NCBI GenBank assembly: GCA_039028975.1
Contig: JBCCHB010000034.1
Location: 50,863 to 114,862, forward strand
Origin: JAHBNG01 sp039028975
GTDB lineage: Bacteria; Chloroflexota; Anaerolineae; Caldilineales; Caldilineaceae
DNA: 64,000 nt
Direction: 5' to 3'
Shown piece after piece: positions 43,332-51,774 of this stretch (the first letter of the stretch is position 1; each line of letters starts with the position of its first letter). Both the position numbers and the translations under genes were made by a program. The notes under the pieces were generated by a model. It was given only the letters and a program-made list of their open reading frames with translations. It was not told the origin of the DNA and searched no databases.

Positions 43332-44612
43332 ATGAATGAAGATACGCAGCAGCCTAGTCTTTTTGACGAATTAGGGGAGACCCAATTCCCAGCTGGAACA
43401 ACCGCCAATACACCCACAACCATTACGTCGCTCACATCCCATATCGTGGCCCTCTTCGAGCGGGATGATTTGCTACGTGATGTATGGGTTACCGGTGAGG
43501 TGAGCAATTGGAAGCAGGCTGCCAGCGGCCATGCGTACTTTAGTATGAAAGATAGCGGTGCCACCATCAATGCAGTCATGTGGCGTCGTAGCGCCAGCCA
43601 ACATAGCTGGTTGCCTAATAATGGTGACCAAATCCTGGCTCACGGTTATGTTAGCATTTATCCTGAGAGAGGTGCCTATCAACTGTACGTTAACCGAATC
43701 CAACCTGCTGGAAAAGGGCAGCTCTATGCTCAATTTGAGCGGCTCAAAGAACAATTAGGCGCTGCTGGACTCTTTGACGCTGAGCGGAAACGACCTCTTC
43801 CTGCAAAGGTTCAACGGGTTGGGGTTATTACAAGCCCAGATGCTGCAGCCTTCCGCGACATTTTGCGCGTCTTGTCAGCTCGCTGGCCTTCGATAGATGT
43901 CATACTTTTTCCTACATTGGTTCAAGGTAGTGAAGCCCCTCGTCAGGTGGTCCACGCCTTGTCTATTGCCAATCTTTACTGTATGGAGAACGAACCACTT
44001 GATCTGATCATTCTCGCCCGTGGTGGTGGCAGTATTGAAGATCTCTGGTCTTTTAACGATCAACGTGTTGCCTATGCTATGGTGGAGAGTGTGTTGCCCG
44101 TTGTTACAGGTATTGGCCATGAAACTGACTTTACAATAGCTGACTTTGTGGCGGACATGCGTACCCCAACGCCTTCGGCCGCGGCAGTTGCCATTACGCC
44201 AGATCGGGACGAAGCCTTGGCATGGGTTCAAGGTGCTCGTGATGCAATTCAGTTCCATATAACATCCCGAATTCGTTCCGCTGCGGAGCAGTTGGAAGGC
44301 CAGAAGCGCCGTCTTATGTACCTGCACCCGGCGCGCCAGGTCGATCTACGGCGACAGCAGTTGGATGATAAGATTCGACGTTTACAAAGCCAGATGGCTT
44401 ATCAATTGGAACGGGCCAAAGAACGAACTCAATCCAATCAATTGCACTTGGGCGCGCTCAATCCCGCAAATGTGTTAAAGCGCGGCTACAGCATTGTCCA
44501 AAAAGAAAGTGGTGAAGTAGTGGCCACTCCAGATGCAGCCCGCCAGGGTGAAACATTGGTTGTGCAGTCTGCTGGCGGGTCATATCTTGTGCAGCGTCAA
44601 GATTCAGCGTAG
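43332..44612 (+). CDS. xseA: Exodeoxyribonuclease VII large subunit
   Basis: The 426-residue product has the OB-fold DNA-binding domain (about residues 28-125; VWVTGEVSNWKQAASGHAYFSMKD). The nuclease core motifs are GVITSPDAAAFRDI, ILARGGGSIEDLWSFND and TGIGHETDFTIADFVADMR. A C-terminal coiled-coil follows (about 300-390, QLDDKIRRLQSQMAYQ). ExoVII degrades single-stranded DNA to short oligomers. The small subunit gene xseB is not next to it. Confidence 0.95.
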   Translation: MNEDTQQPSLFDELGETQFPAGTTANTPTTITSLTSHIVALFERDDLLRDVWVTGEVSNWKQAASGHAYFSMKDSGATINAVMWRRSASQHSWLPNNGDQILAHGYVSIYPERGAYQLYVNRIQPAGKGQLYAQFERLKEQLGAAGLFDAERKRPLPAKVQRVGVITSPDAAAFRDILRVLSARWPSIDVILFPTLVQGSEAPRQVVHALSIANLYCMENEPLDLIILARGGGSIEDLWSFNDQRVAYAMVESVLPVVTGIGHETDFTIADFVADMRTPTPSAAAVAITPDRDEALAWVQGARDAIQFHITSRIRSAAEQLEGQKRRLMYLHPARQVDLRRQQLDDKIRRLQSQMAYQLERAKERTQSNQLHLGALNPANVLKRGYSIVQKESGEVVATPDAARQGETLVVQSAGGSYLVQRQDSA

Positions 44613-44763
44613 AATAGGAATCGAAGTGGATTAGCAGGTCTTTTTCATCCTCCGTGATGCATCTTGCTCCATGAAAACTACTGACTATACAGAATTGAAA
44701 GGCACGATTTTAAGAATGCATAGCATATTTCATCAACTTGCAGGCAACGAGCGAAAGCCGGCT

Positions 44764-45753
44764 ATGAAACGTCTGACTATCTTGCTCACTTCTATTGTGC
44801 TTGTTACGATGTTAAGTGGCTGTAATGCAGTTCGGCAACTGGTTTTGGGTACAGGCCCTGAGCCAACGGAGACGGCAACTCAACGGGCATTGATGCCTAC
44901 CTTTACGGCAACGATTCCGGCACCGGCCGTTGTGGCAACCGATACTCCTGTTGTAGTGGAGCCGACGGCTACGGAAACACCTATCCCGCCAACTGAGCCG
45001 CCGCAACCAGCAGCGACCGATACCCCGCCACCTTCTCCCAAATTGGCTGTTATTGGCCCAGCAAACATCCGAAATGGCCCAGGAACGACGTACGGTATTG
45101 TTGGTGCAGCCAATCCAGGTGAGCAGTTTGATCTAAACGCAAAGAGTCCAGACAGTGCCTGGTGGCAAATTTGTTGTATCAACGGACAGCAGGGCTGGAT
45201 CTTTGGTCAGCTAGCCCAAGTTGAAAATGCGGCAGATATTCAAGTTGCCCAGAATATCCCGCCTGCTCCAGCACCGCCAACAGCCACACCCGTTCCGCCA
45301 ACTCCAGTTCCAGCAGCACCAACCCCAGTTCCACAAGCCGCGGCTCCAGATCCATGTGCAGGAATCGGCGGAGATGGCTGTAAGTGGAAAGTCCGAGAAG
45401 GGCCGAAATTTGGCGGCAATGGTGGTGGAGAGATCAAACTCCAACTCTTCTTTGTGCATGGTGGTCGTGGTGATGAACCTCAAGGAAGTTATTTTGTGGT
45501 CATGGAGAAAAATGGAGGACGCTTACCCATTGGCGATGGAACGCGCAGTATCGCCAAAGACCGCCGTAGTGGCCCCTTAGGACCTTACAACTACGAGTAT
45601 AAGATTAACCTGAACCAGATACCAGATGGCAACGTGGCTGGCGGATATACTATGTGGGTACTAGATGGGAATGGTGAAAGAGATAGCCGAAATACGACCT
45701 TCTCTATCCCGGATGGTCAAGGAGAAGTGTGGATGATATGGGATCAGAACTAG
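44764..45753 (+). CDS. SH3-domain lipoprotein
   Basis: From ATG 44764 the N-terminus MKRLTILLTSIVLVTMLSGC is a lipoprotein signal with Cys20. Thr/Pro-rich stretches follow on both sides of an SH3_3 domain (AVIGPANIRNGPGTTYGIVG, WWQICCINGQQGWI). The last 120 residues form an unassigned beta-rich domain (ILLFF-like LQLFFVHGGRG...). A longer start at 44671 would place the signal peptide internally, so I reject it. It is probably a surface or cell-wall binding lipoprotein; the ligand is unknown. Its TAG overlaps the stop of the convergent response regulator gene. Confidence 0.8.
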   Translation: MKRLTILLTSIVLVTMLSGCNAVRQLVLGTGPEPTETATQRALMPTFTATIPAPAVVATDTPVVVEPTATETPIPPTEPPQPAATDTPPPSPKLAVIGPANIRNGPGTTYGIVGAANPGEQFDLNAKSPDSAWWQICCINGQQGWIFGQLAQVENAADIQVAQNIPPAPAPPTATPVPPTPVPAAPTPVPQAAAPDPCAGIGGDGCKWKVREGPKFGGNGGGEIKLQLFFVHGGRGDEPQGSYFVVMEKNGGRLPIGDGTRSIAKDRRSGPLGPYNYEYKINLNQIPDGNVAGGYTMWVLDGNGERDSRNTTFSIPDGQGEVWMIWDQN

Positions 45754-46472
45754 TCTTGGTCAAGCCGTAGCTTATAGCCACGACCCCATATTGTGAGTAG
45801 GAATTTGGGCTCGGAGGGATCGGCTTCAATCTTATGACGTATGCGCCGTACCATAGAGGAGATGAGGGTATTTGACAGACAGTCTGTATGCCACACCTCT
45901 TGCATTAGTGTTTTTGAACTGACGACCAGATCTGCCTTGCCGAACATATAGGACAAAAAGCGATATTCCTGGGGCGTCAAACGCTCATGTCTACCTTGAA
46001 TAATGACTTCGCTCTTCTGCTCATCTAAGTGAATGAGCTCATTGCCTGATAAGACAGCCTTTTCTTCTTCATTCCACTCTTGCCGACGGAGTAGTGCCTC
46101 TACACGGGCTAGCATGACGTTGAAAGAGAATGGTTTGGTAATATATTCGTCTGCTCCCAGTGAGAGGCATTCAACTAAGTCATCAGGGTGGGAGAGGGAT
46201 GTGATGACCATAATCGGCAGAGTGGAATCTTCCCGTACCTGGCGGATAAGCTCTTTCCCATTTACATAGGGTAGCATTAAATCGACCAGTATCATATTAA
46301 CGGGTTGCTTTTCCATCTGCTCTTGCAGAGAGCGCCCATCTTCAATAGAGGACACCTGATACCCAGTCCGGGTAAGAGAATTTTGTAGGAGATGACGAAA
46401 ATATTGATTGTCTTCGATGATTAGTACATGGTACTTTTCAGGCAGAAACGGCGTTTCAATCATGGTGGTCAA
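45750..46472 (-). CDS. OmpR/PhoB-family response regulator
   Basis: The receiver (Glu20-Asp21, phospho-acceptor Asp64 in ILVDLMLPYVNG, Lys in EYITKPFSF) is joined to an OmpR-type winged helix ending in FLLTIWGRGYKL. The 240-residue length is normal. No histidine kinase is beside it. A 13-bp inverted repeat upstream (46643-46697) lies in the divergent promoter region shared with a methyltransferase gene and could be its own operator. The stop codon overlaps the stop of the converging SH3 lipoprotein gene. Confidence 0.9.
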   Translation of the reverse strand: MTTMIETPFLPEKYHVLIIEDNQYFRHLLQNSLTRTGYQVSSIEDGRSLQEQMEKQPVNMILVDLMLPYVNGKELIRQVREDSTLPIMVITSLSHPDDLVECLSLGADEYITKPFSFNVMLARVEALLRRQEWNEEEKAVLSGNELIHLDEQKSEVIIQGRHERLTPQEYRFLSYMFGKADLVVSSKTLMQEVWHTDCLSNTLISSMVRRIRHKIEADPSEPKFLLTIWGRGYKLRLDQD

Positions 46473-46642
46473 GTCAGGAGATGATACGGCACTATTCGAT
46501 ATGAATGACCTAGGCTTATCGTAGCGAATTATAGAGTAAACTATGTAAGCAAGGGCTGAGCAGAAATGAATAGATTTAGATTATATACCTTTTTATAGTG
46601 AGTTAGATGGTACAATTGGATTACAAATATACTGTGGTTGGC

Positions 46643-46697
46643 CATAGATGAGAATAATTTGATAGCGTTTCTGTCGGGTAGATGATTCTCATCTATG
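46643..46697. promoter_or_regulatory. 13-bp inverted repeat in a divergent promoter region
   Basis: CATAGATGAGAAT and ATTCTCATCTATG, separated by 29 nt, sit between the response regulator gene and a methyltransferase gene transcribed away from each other. This is a candidate operator or hairpin. Confidence 0.5.
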
Positions 46698-46736
46698 ACA
46701 GAGCTAAGTAGATCATTAGTTTCGTAGAGACACCCA

Positions 46737-47504
46737 ATGACGCAAAAAAACATTAAATCATCTGTTAATCAACAATTTAGTCAAGTGGCCGCAAACTATA
46801 GCACGAGCATTGTCCACGCTCAAGGCAAGGACATTCAGACAATGGTTGCTTCGGCTGGAATGAGTGGTGAGGAAATCGTGCTAGACGCAGGATGTGGGGC
46901 TGGGCATACAGCTTTGGCCTTTGCAGAGCATGCTGCTCAGGTTATCGCTGTGGATCTTTCGGAGGCAATGCTAACTCAATGCCGTCTACTGGCTAATGGG
47001 CGGGCCATTACGAATGTAGAGTTCAGAATTGGTGATGTAGAGGAGCTTCCCTTTGAAGATGACGAATTTGCATTGGTTGTCTCTCGTTATAGCGCTCATC
47101 ATTGGCCAAACCCGGCTCGCGCTGTTGCCGAATTTCGACGAGTCTTGAGACCAGGCGGACACTTTATTTTGAGCGATGTTGTCTCGTTTGAGGAATTCGT
47201 GATAGATAGCTATATGCAAACTATAGAAGTCTTACGTGACCCATCTCACGTACGCGACCATACAGTCCGTCAATGGACGAAGATGATGGAGTCAGAAGGG
47301 TTTCAAGTCGAAGTTGTCTCCGAGCATGGTGTGTGGATCAATTTTGATAGCTGGGTGGAGCGGATGGCTACGCCTTCTACTCATGTTGTGGCCCTAAAAT
47401 CGGTTTTCGATGGCGCGCCAGAAGAAGTTCGACATGAGTTGGCGGTTGAGCAAGATTACTCATTTACCTTCCGTGGGGCTGTTTTGCGGGGTTCCCTCAA
47501 GTAG
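46737..47504 (+). CDS. Class I SAM-dependent methyltransferase (UbiE-like)
   Basis: The 255-residue product has SAM motif I VLDAGCGAGHTALAFAEHA (about residues 41-59), motif II AVDLSEAM, the LPFEDDEFALVVSRYSAHHW block and RVLRPGGHFILSD. This is the ubiquinone/menaquinone methyltransferase-type (Methyltransf_11) pattern. The substrate is unknown. The gene is divergent from the response regulator and stands alone. Confidence 0.87.
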   Translation: MTQKNIKSSVNQQFSQVAANYSTSIVHAQGKDIQTMVASAGMSGEEIVLDAGCGAGHTALAFAEHAAQVIAVDLSEAMLTQCRLLANGRAITNVEFRIGDVEELPFEDDEFALVVSRYSAHHWPNPARAVAEFRRVLRPGGHFILSDVVSFEEFVIDSYMQTIEVLRDPSHVRDHTVRQWTKMMESEGFQVEVVSEHGVWINFDSWVERMATPSTHVVALKSVFDGAPEEVRHELAVEQDYSFTFRGAVLRGSLK

Positions 47505-47534
47505 ATCTGTTTCAGTAGGCAGACATTGGGCATG

Positions 47535-47834
47535 TCAATCAACTGAGTAGTCCAGCACAATAATATTCTCCAGGGTTGGCCGAAATATTTCGCCTAACGC
47601 TTTGTGTGCAGGATGGGGCAAATATTCATCGCGGCCAGCTTCATCTTTAAAGGTCATGAATACGCAGTGGGTAAATCCCTCATTTTTTCCTTCTGGGCTG
47701 TTATTCACACCCCACTCTACGTCGGTCACTCCCCCAACTTTTTCGGGAATGCCAAGAAATGCTTCTTTCACCGCCTCGATGTCAGCAGCTTGCGCTTCGT
47801 CTTTGAATTGGATAAAGAGGATGTGTCGGATCAT
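47535..47834 (-). CDS. Dabb-domain (stress-responsive alpha/beta barrel) protein
   Basis: The 99-residue product has the Dabb pattern: MIRHILFIQFKDEAQAADI at the start, then EWGVNNSPEGKNEGFTHCVFMTF and DEYLPHPAHKALGEIF. The fold is a ferredoxin-like dimeric barrel; members act in various stress or biosynthetic roles. The function here is unknown. It converges with the upstream methyltransferase gene. Confidence 0.82.
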   Translation of the reverse strand: MIRHILFIQFKDEAQAADIEAVKEAFLGIPEKVGGVTDVEWGVNNSPEGKNEGFTHCVFMTFKDEAGRDEYLPHPAHKALGEIFRPTLENIIVLDYSVD

Positions 47835-47865
47835 AATGAGGACTCCTTTATTGATTTCAACGCTT

Positions 47866-47950
47866 TTTAGGAACGAGAATTAAATAACTTGGTCATTTGA
47901 CAGGATCACACCCGAATGAAATGCACAAGTTATTTACGGTTCATTCCTAG
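47866..47950. repeat. Palindromic repeat family 3 variant
   Basis: An 85-bp element from TTTAGGAACGAGAATTAAAT to GTTATTTACGGTTCATTCCTA; the arms are inverted around AACTTG/CAAGTT. It resembles the copy at 57230. Confidence 0.65.
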
Positions 47951-48054
47951 TGCTTCGGGCCAGATTTCTTTTGTTTGATGATCATACCATAATTAATCGA
48001 GCCTGCCCAAGGTAAAATAGAGTGGCTCAACAGGATTGCGGTAGTTGGTCAATC

Positions 48055-48139
48055 TATACTGCGGTCGTTTTGAAAACAGGTGTTTTCCCAAGCTTTACCA
48101 GAGAGACCAAACACCTGTTTTCAAACGGAGCTGAGTATA
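48055..48139. repeat. Palindromic repeat family 1, best-preserved copy
   Basis: An 85-bp element from TATACTGCGGTCGTTTTGAA to TTTTCAAACGGAGCTGAGTATA. The arms are inverted copies that also pair around AACAGGTGTTT/AAACACCTGTT. I use it as the family reference. Confidence 0.85.
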
Positions 48140-48270
48140 ACTTTCAGGAAGTGGATGTTCTTAAGTTGCCAATGCTCGTTTAAAGACATCCACTTTTTGG
48201 AAGAATAGGTGGCCGTTTGATGCCGTCGGTTTTGTCAAACCCAATCGATCCAAAAGAGCCACAATAATGG

Positions 48271-49566
48271 TTAAGCCGCCACCAATTCCTGTACTTCTTC
48301 CAGAACTGGCTCCTTCATACCACGAGGATTGACAAACGTTCCTTCTCCTACATGATCCAGTGGTATGTCTGTACGCCAACGAGAGTCGGTGAGGATTTTG
48401 CTTACGTTACAGCGCTCCTTGTATTTTGCAGCCACTTGGACTACCTCTTCTAGCAGACCTTCATCCAAGGTAGTGGGATTTAAACCCAGATCTAGGAAAT
48501 TCTGGTTATTGACCACTAGATCATTCTCTAGGGACTCTTTGCGAGGACTGATGTAATAACGAATTTCGGCATCAGTTAGTTTGGAGACTAGATTGGCAAG
48601 ATCCCGCACCCTGTGGGTCTCTGTGGCCTGATTGAAGATCTTAACCCGATCTTCCCGGCTGGGCGGGTGGGCAATGGCGAGTTCCACACAGCGAACCGTA
48701 TCATTGATGTTGATGAAGGCACGGGTCTGACCACCAGAGCCGTAGACAGTCAGCGGATGGCCCACCGCGGCCTGCACCAAGAAGCGATTGAGGACCGTAC
48801 CATAATCCCCCTCAAAATCGAAGCGGTTGATCAGATCGGGGTGGAGTTGGGTCTCCTTGGTATTGGTTCCCCAAACAATGCCCTGGTGAAGGTCAGTAAT
48901 ACGCAGATCATCGTTCTTATTGTAGTAGGCAAAGAGGAGCGCATCCATGGTCTTGGTCATGTGGTAGACGCTGCCCGGATTGGGCGGGTAAGGAATATCT
49001 AACTCCACCAATTCACCATTAATGGGGACCATCACGTCCAGATAACCCTCCGGAATGGCCATGCCCGCCGTGCCATAGCCATAAACTCCCATGGTGCCTA
49101 GATGAACTAGGTGAATATCCAGACCACTTTCTACAATGGCACAGAGCAGATTGTGGGTGCCATTGGTGTTGTTGTTGACCGTATATCGCTTGTGGTGAGC
49201 CGATTTCATGGAGTACGGCGCAGCTCGCTGTTCGGCGAAGTGGACAATCGCTTGGGGCTTGATGGTCATGAGTAAGGTGCGCAACTGCTCATAGTCAGTG
49301 GAAATATCTAGGTTGTAATACCCCATCTGCTTGCCAGTTACTTGTTGCCAAGTTTCCAGCCGCTTTTCTATGGTGGTGATAGGCGTCAAGGATTGACAAC
49401 CCAGCTCTACATCAATCTTGCGGCGAGATAAGTTGTCGACAATCGTTACGTCATAGCCGCTGTTCGACAGATGGAGAGCCGTTGGCCATCCACAAAAGCC
49501 ATCTCCACCCAAAACAATGATAGAACCTTTTGCATCAGCTTCTACTGCATATCCATTTGTGTTCAT
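48271..49566 (-). CDS. sqdB: UDP-sulfoquinovose synthase (SqdB)
   Basis: SqdB makes UDP-sulfoquinovose from UDP-glucose and sulfite, the head-group donor for the sulfolipid SQDG. The 431-residue product has the NAD motif GGDGFCGWPTALHLS (residues 20-34) and the active-site regions AEQRAAPYSM (111-120), LGTMGVYG (156-163, Thr158) and YHMTK (Tyr201, Lys205), all characteristic of SqdB rather than ordinary GDP/UDP-hexose epimerases. The ORF starts 3' of a LacI regulator on the same strand. A GT8 glycosyltransferase and a HAD phosphatase are divergent on the other side of that regulator. Confidence 0.9.
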   Translation of the reverse strand: MNTNGYAVEADAKGSIIVLGGDGFCGWPTALHLSNSGYDVTIVDNLSRRKIDVELGCQSLTPITTIEKRLETWQQVTGKQMGYYNLDISTDYEQLRTLLMTIKPQAIVHFAEQRAAPYSMKSAHHKRYTVNNNTNGTHNLLCAIVESGLDIHLVHLGTMGVYGYGTAGMAIPEGYLDVMVPINGELVELDIPYPPNPGSVYHMTKTMDALLFAYYNKNDDLRITDLHQGIVWGTNTKETQLHPDLINRFDFEGDYGTVLNRFLVQAAVGHPLTVYGSGGQTRAFININDTVRCVELAIAHPPSREDRVKIFNQATETHRVRDLANLVSKLTDAEIRYYISPRKESLENDLVVNNQNFLDLGLNPTTLDEGLLEEVVQVAAKYKERCNVSKILTDSRWRTDIPLDHVGEGTFVNPRGMKEPVLEEVQELVAA

Positions 49567-49583
49567 TTCAAATCTCCCAAAGT

Positions 49584-49618
49584 TACACTGCGGTCGTTTT
49601 CAAACGGAGCTGAGTATA
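49584..49618. repeat. Family 1 repeat, internally deleted copy
   Basis: Only 35 bp: TACACTGCGGTCGTTTT joined directly to CAAACGGAGCTGAGTATA. It appears to be the two arms of the 48055 element with the core removed, and sits 18 bp before the sqdB start codon, inside its leader. Confidence 0.65.
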
Positions 49619-49737
49619 GATAAATGGCAGATCCGCAAAAGTTGCACATATGGCTAGACCTGCACGGAGCGTGGCCCTTAGATGGTTGCATATGACTTTT
49701 ACACTATTGCGATAAATGCCATCAATACATATACCAA

Positions 49738-50787
49738 CTACTTTTTGGGTACATCACAGGACGCCCCAGAGACGAGATGGCTACCAACGGTCAGCCGGGC
49801 TGTCCGCAAATTCTTATTCTCCAAGAGCTTAACAAGCGTCTCTGCAGCCAAAAATCCTACCTCCTCATGGGGAAACGTGACGGTTGTTAGCTTGGGCAAC
49901 CCTTCTTGAGGCTTGAATACACCATCAATCCCTATCACGGATATGTCATTCGGGACAGCATGCCCTGCTTTAATGAGTGTCCTCATAGTCTGGTAGGCGA
50001 TGTGATCATTCATGGCAAAGATTGCTGTTATATCCGGATAGTTTTGTAACAACCTATTAACGGCACTCTCTACATCTTCAGCGATGGCCACGCACTCATC
50101 GTCATTCCACCTAAAGTTACTGGCCATGGCCTCCCGATAGGCCTGAATACGCCACTCGAACCAGTTGTAGCTGCGATCCACATTGCGCGCAACAAAGCCA
50201 ATTTTTTCATGCCCTAAGGCCAGCAGATGATCCATGACCAATACGGCCTGCTCATTGTGATCTTGGCTGACGCTGCTGATAGGTACTTCTGGCCAGCTAC
50301 GCCCTAGGATGACGGCAGGAATTTGCTGCTCAATCGTTCGCTGGATGAGCTTGCTCTGGCGGCGGAGACCCGGTCCCATCAAAATTAGGCCATCAAAGGG
50401 CCACTCATCTTGGGCCATAAGTTGGTAGCTGAAACTATCCACATTGTCGTCTCGATAGCTCGTCATCAACATAACGCTGATATCGCGACCATGGGTATAG
50501 CGCTGAATCCCGTTGCGATACGCTAGATAGAGATAGGTCAGCCCTTCATCAATATCTGGCGTCTCATCAACGCAGTGCACCAGGGCAATGACCGGCGCAT
50601 GAGGAACCGTATTGACCCCGACACTCTGATTCCGCTGGCTTGCTAGCTGATAGCCGACTGCATTGGCCGCGTCCATAACCCTTTGCCGCATCGCATCAGA
50701 GGCCCCGGGTCGATCATTCAAGACAATCGAGACAGTGCTCTTTGAGACACCAGCTTGACGCGCTACATCATCCATTGAAACCGTCAT
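49738..50787 (-). CDS. LacI-family transcriptional regulator
   Basis: From ATG 50787 (AAAGGAG with 5-nt spacing), 349 residues: the LacI HTH DDVARQAGVSKSTVSIVLN at the N-terminus, the hinge and the periplasmic-binding-protein-like effector domain (RDISVMLMTSY..., IGIDGVFKPQEGLPKLTTV). An ORF extending to 50922 would lengthen it by 45 residues without a domain. The regulator sits between sqdB and a divergent glycosyltransferase gene, with an 11-bp inverted repeat at 50826-50855 overlapping the divergent promoter. It likely represses the locus in response to a sugar ligand. Confidence 0.9.
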   Translation of the reverse strand: MTVSMDDVARQAGVSKSTVSIVLNDRPGASDAMRQRVMDAANAVGYQLASQRNQSVGVNTVPHAPVIALVHCVDETPDIDEGLTYLYLAYRNGIQRYTHGRDISVMLMTSYRDDNVDSFSYQLMAQDEWPFDGLILMGPGLRRQSKLIQRTIEQQIPAVILGRSWPEVPISSVSQDHNEQAVLVMDHLLALGHEKIGFVARNVDRSYNWFEWRIQAYREAMASNFRWNDDECVAIAEDVESAVNRLLQNYPDITAIFAMNDHIAYQTMRTLIKAGHAVPNDISVIGIDGVFKPQEGLPKLTTVTFPHEEVGFLAAETLVKLLENKNLRTARLTVGSHLVSGASCDVPKK

Positions 50788-50825
50788 GGGACTCCTTTCA
50801 ACTGATTGATCTATATAATACGAAC

Positions 50826-50855
50826 AATCGAACGAACAATAAAATTCGTTCGATT
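50826..50855. promoter_or_regulatory. Candidate LacI-family operator
   Basis: AATCGAACGAA and TTCGTTCGATT are perfect 11-bp inverted halves separated by 8 nt. The right half abuts the -35 box of the plus-strand promoter. Extra CGAAC repeats precede it. It lies 39 bp upstream of the LacI start codon. Confidence 0.65.
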
Positions 50856-50883
50856 TGTCAATTATACAGTACTCTGCTATATT
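50855..50883 (+). promoter_or_regulatory. Near-consensus sigma-70 promoter of the GT8 gene
   Basis: TTGTCA (-35, 50855-50860), 17-nt spacer, TATATT (-10, 50878-50883), about 60 bp upstream of the GTG start. Overlap of the -35 with the operator fits repression by the LacI-family protein. Confidence 0.65.
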
Positions 50884-50946
50884 GTCAAGGTGTGGCGAAT
50901 ATGGATGGCGGGTAGTGGGCAATAGGGAATAGAGGAAGGCAACGAA

Positions 50947-51768
50947 GTGAATAGTTATGTTACGCTGGTGACGAATTCAGATTATGTTGTGGGGGCCTAT
51001 GCTTTGGCTCGTTCGCTAAGAATGGTGAATGCTCAGTGGCCGTTGACGGTGTTGACTGTGCGAGACTTGCCGGGATTGGATCAGTTGGAGGCTGCAGGAT
51101 GTAGGGTCATGCAAGTTGATCCTCTGACTGTCTCGGATGAATTTCGGGCGCGCCACTCACGAAAGTCTCAACACAATTTGGCCCCCTTTACCAAGGGCAG
51201 CAAGCCAACGTTCCATGATCCCTTGGACAATTTTGCCAAACTACGCCTCTGGGAATTGGATCAATTTGAGACGATTATCTTTTTGGATGCAGATATCGTC
51301 GTGGTGGACAACATCGACCAACTCTTTGGCTACCCCGAATTTTCGGCTGCGCCCAACGTTTACGAAACGTTAACAGACTTCCATCGGCTCAACAGTGGTG
51401 TCTTTGTCGCCAAACCTAACAAGCAGACCTTTCAGGATATGCTGAACCATCTAGAGCAACCTGACCGATTCTGGCGACGGACAGACCAGACCTTTCTCCA
51501 AGAGTACTTTCCACAATGGCACGGTTTGCCCTATATCTATAACACGCTCCAATACGTTTGGTTCAACCTACCGGAGCTGTGGAGTTGGGAGCAGGTCAAG
51601 GTTATCCACTATCAGTATGAGAAACCCTGGCAAACCGAGCACCCAAGGCGGGACCTCTTGGCCCCACTTATCGATCTTTGGTGGCAGATCCATGACCAGG
51701 GAGCGTTGCCTAGCTTGTTGCCAGAGCCGGTTATACGCAACTCCGTTTTAAAATCGAAGGATCACTAA
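50947..51768 (+). CDS. Glycogenin-like GT8 glycosyltransferase (SqdD-like)
   Basis: The 273-residue product begins MNSYVTLVTNSDYVVGAYAL and has the DxD nucleotide-sugar motif FLDADIVVVDN near residue 119, HRLNSGVFV at 150 and the GT8 closing motif VKVIHYQYEKPW at about 217, as in glycogenin-type GT8 enzymes. The GTG start follows GAGGAAGG. In Rhodobacter the sqd operon includes a glycogenin-like transferase, SqdD; by analogy this could move sulfoquinovose, but that is inference. The last codons (VIRNSVLKSKDH) come from a family-1 repeat half. Confidence 0.78.
   Translation: MNSYVTLVTNSDYVVGAYALARSLRMVNAQWPLTVLTVRDLPGLDQLEAAGCRVMQVDPLTVSDEFRARHSRKSQHNLAPFTKGSKPTFHDPLDNFAKLRLWELDQFETIIFLDADIVVVDNIDQLFGYPEFSAAPNVYETLTDFHRLNSGVFVAKPNKQTFQDMLNHLEQPDRFWRRTDQTFLQEYFPQWHGLPYIYNTLQYVWFNLPELWSWEQVKVIHYQYEKPWQTEHPRRDLLAPLIDLWWQIHDQGALPSLLPEPVIRNSVLKSKDH
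51732..51757. repeat. Family 1 half-site fused to the 3' end of the GT8 gene
   Basis: TATACGCAACTCCGTTTTAA matches the family-1 arm TATACTCAGCTCCGTTTGAA and lies inside the coding sequence, so the last part of the protein derives from the repeat. The stop codon falls in or next to this arm. Confidence 0.55.
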
Positions 51769-51774
51769 GTAGAT

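Noticed and set aside
43332..44763. xseB directly after xseA
   Set aside because: The next ORF is an SH3 lipoprotein; no small-subunit-like ORF is present.
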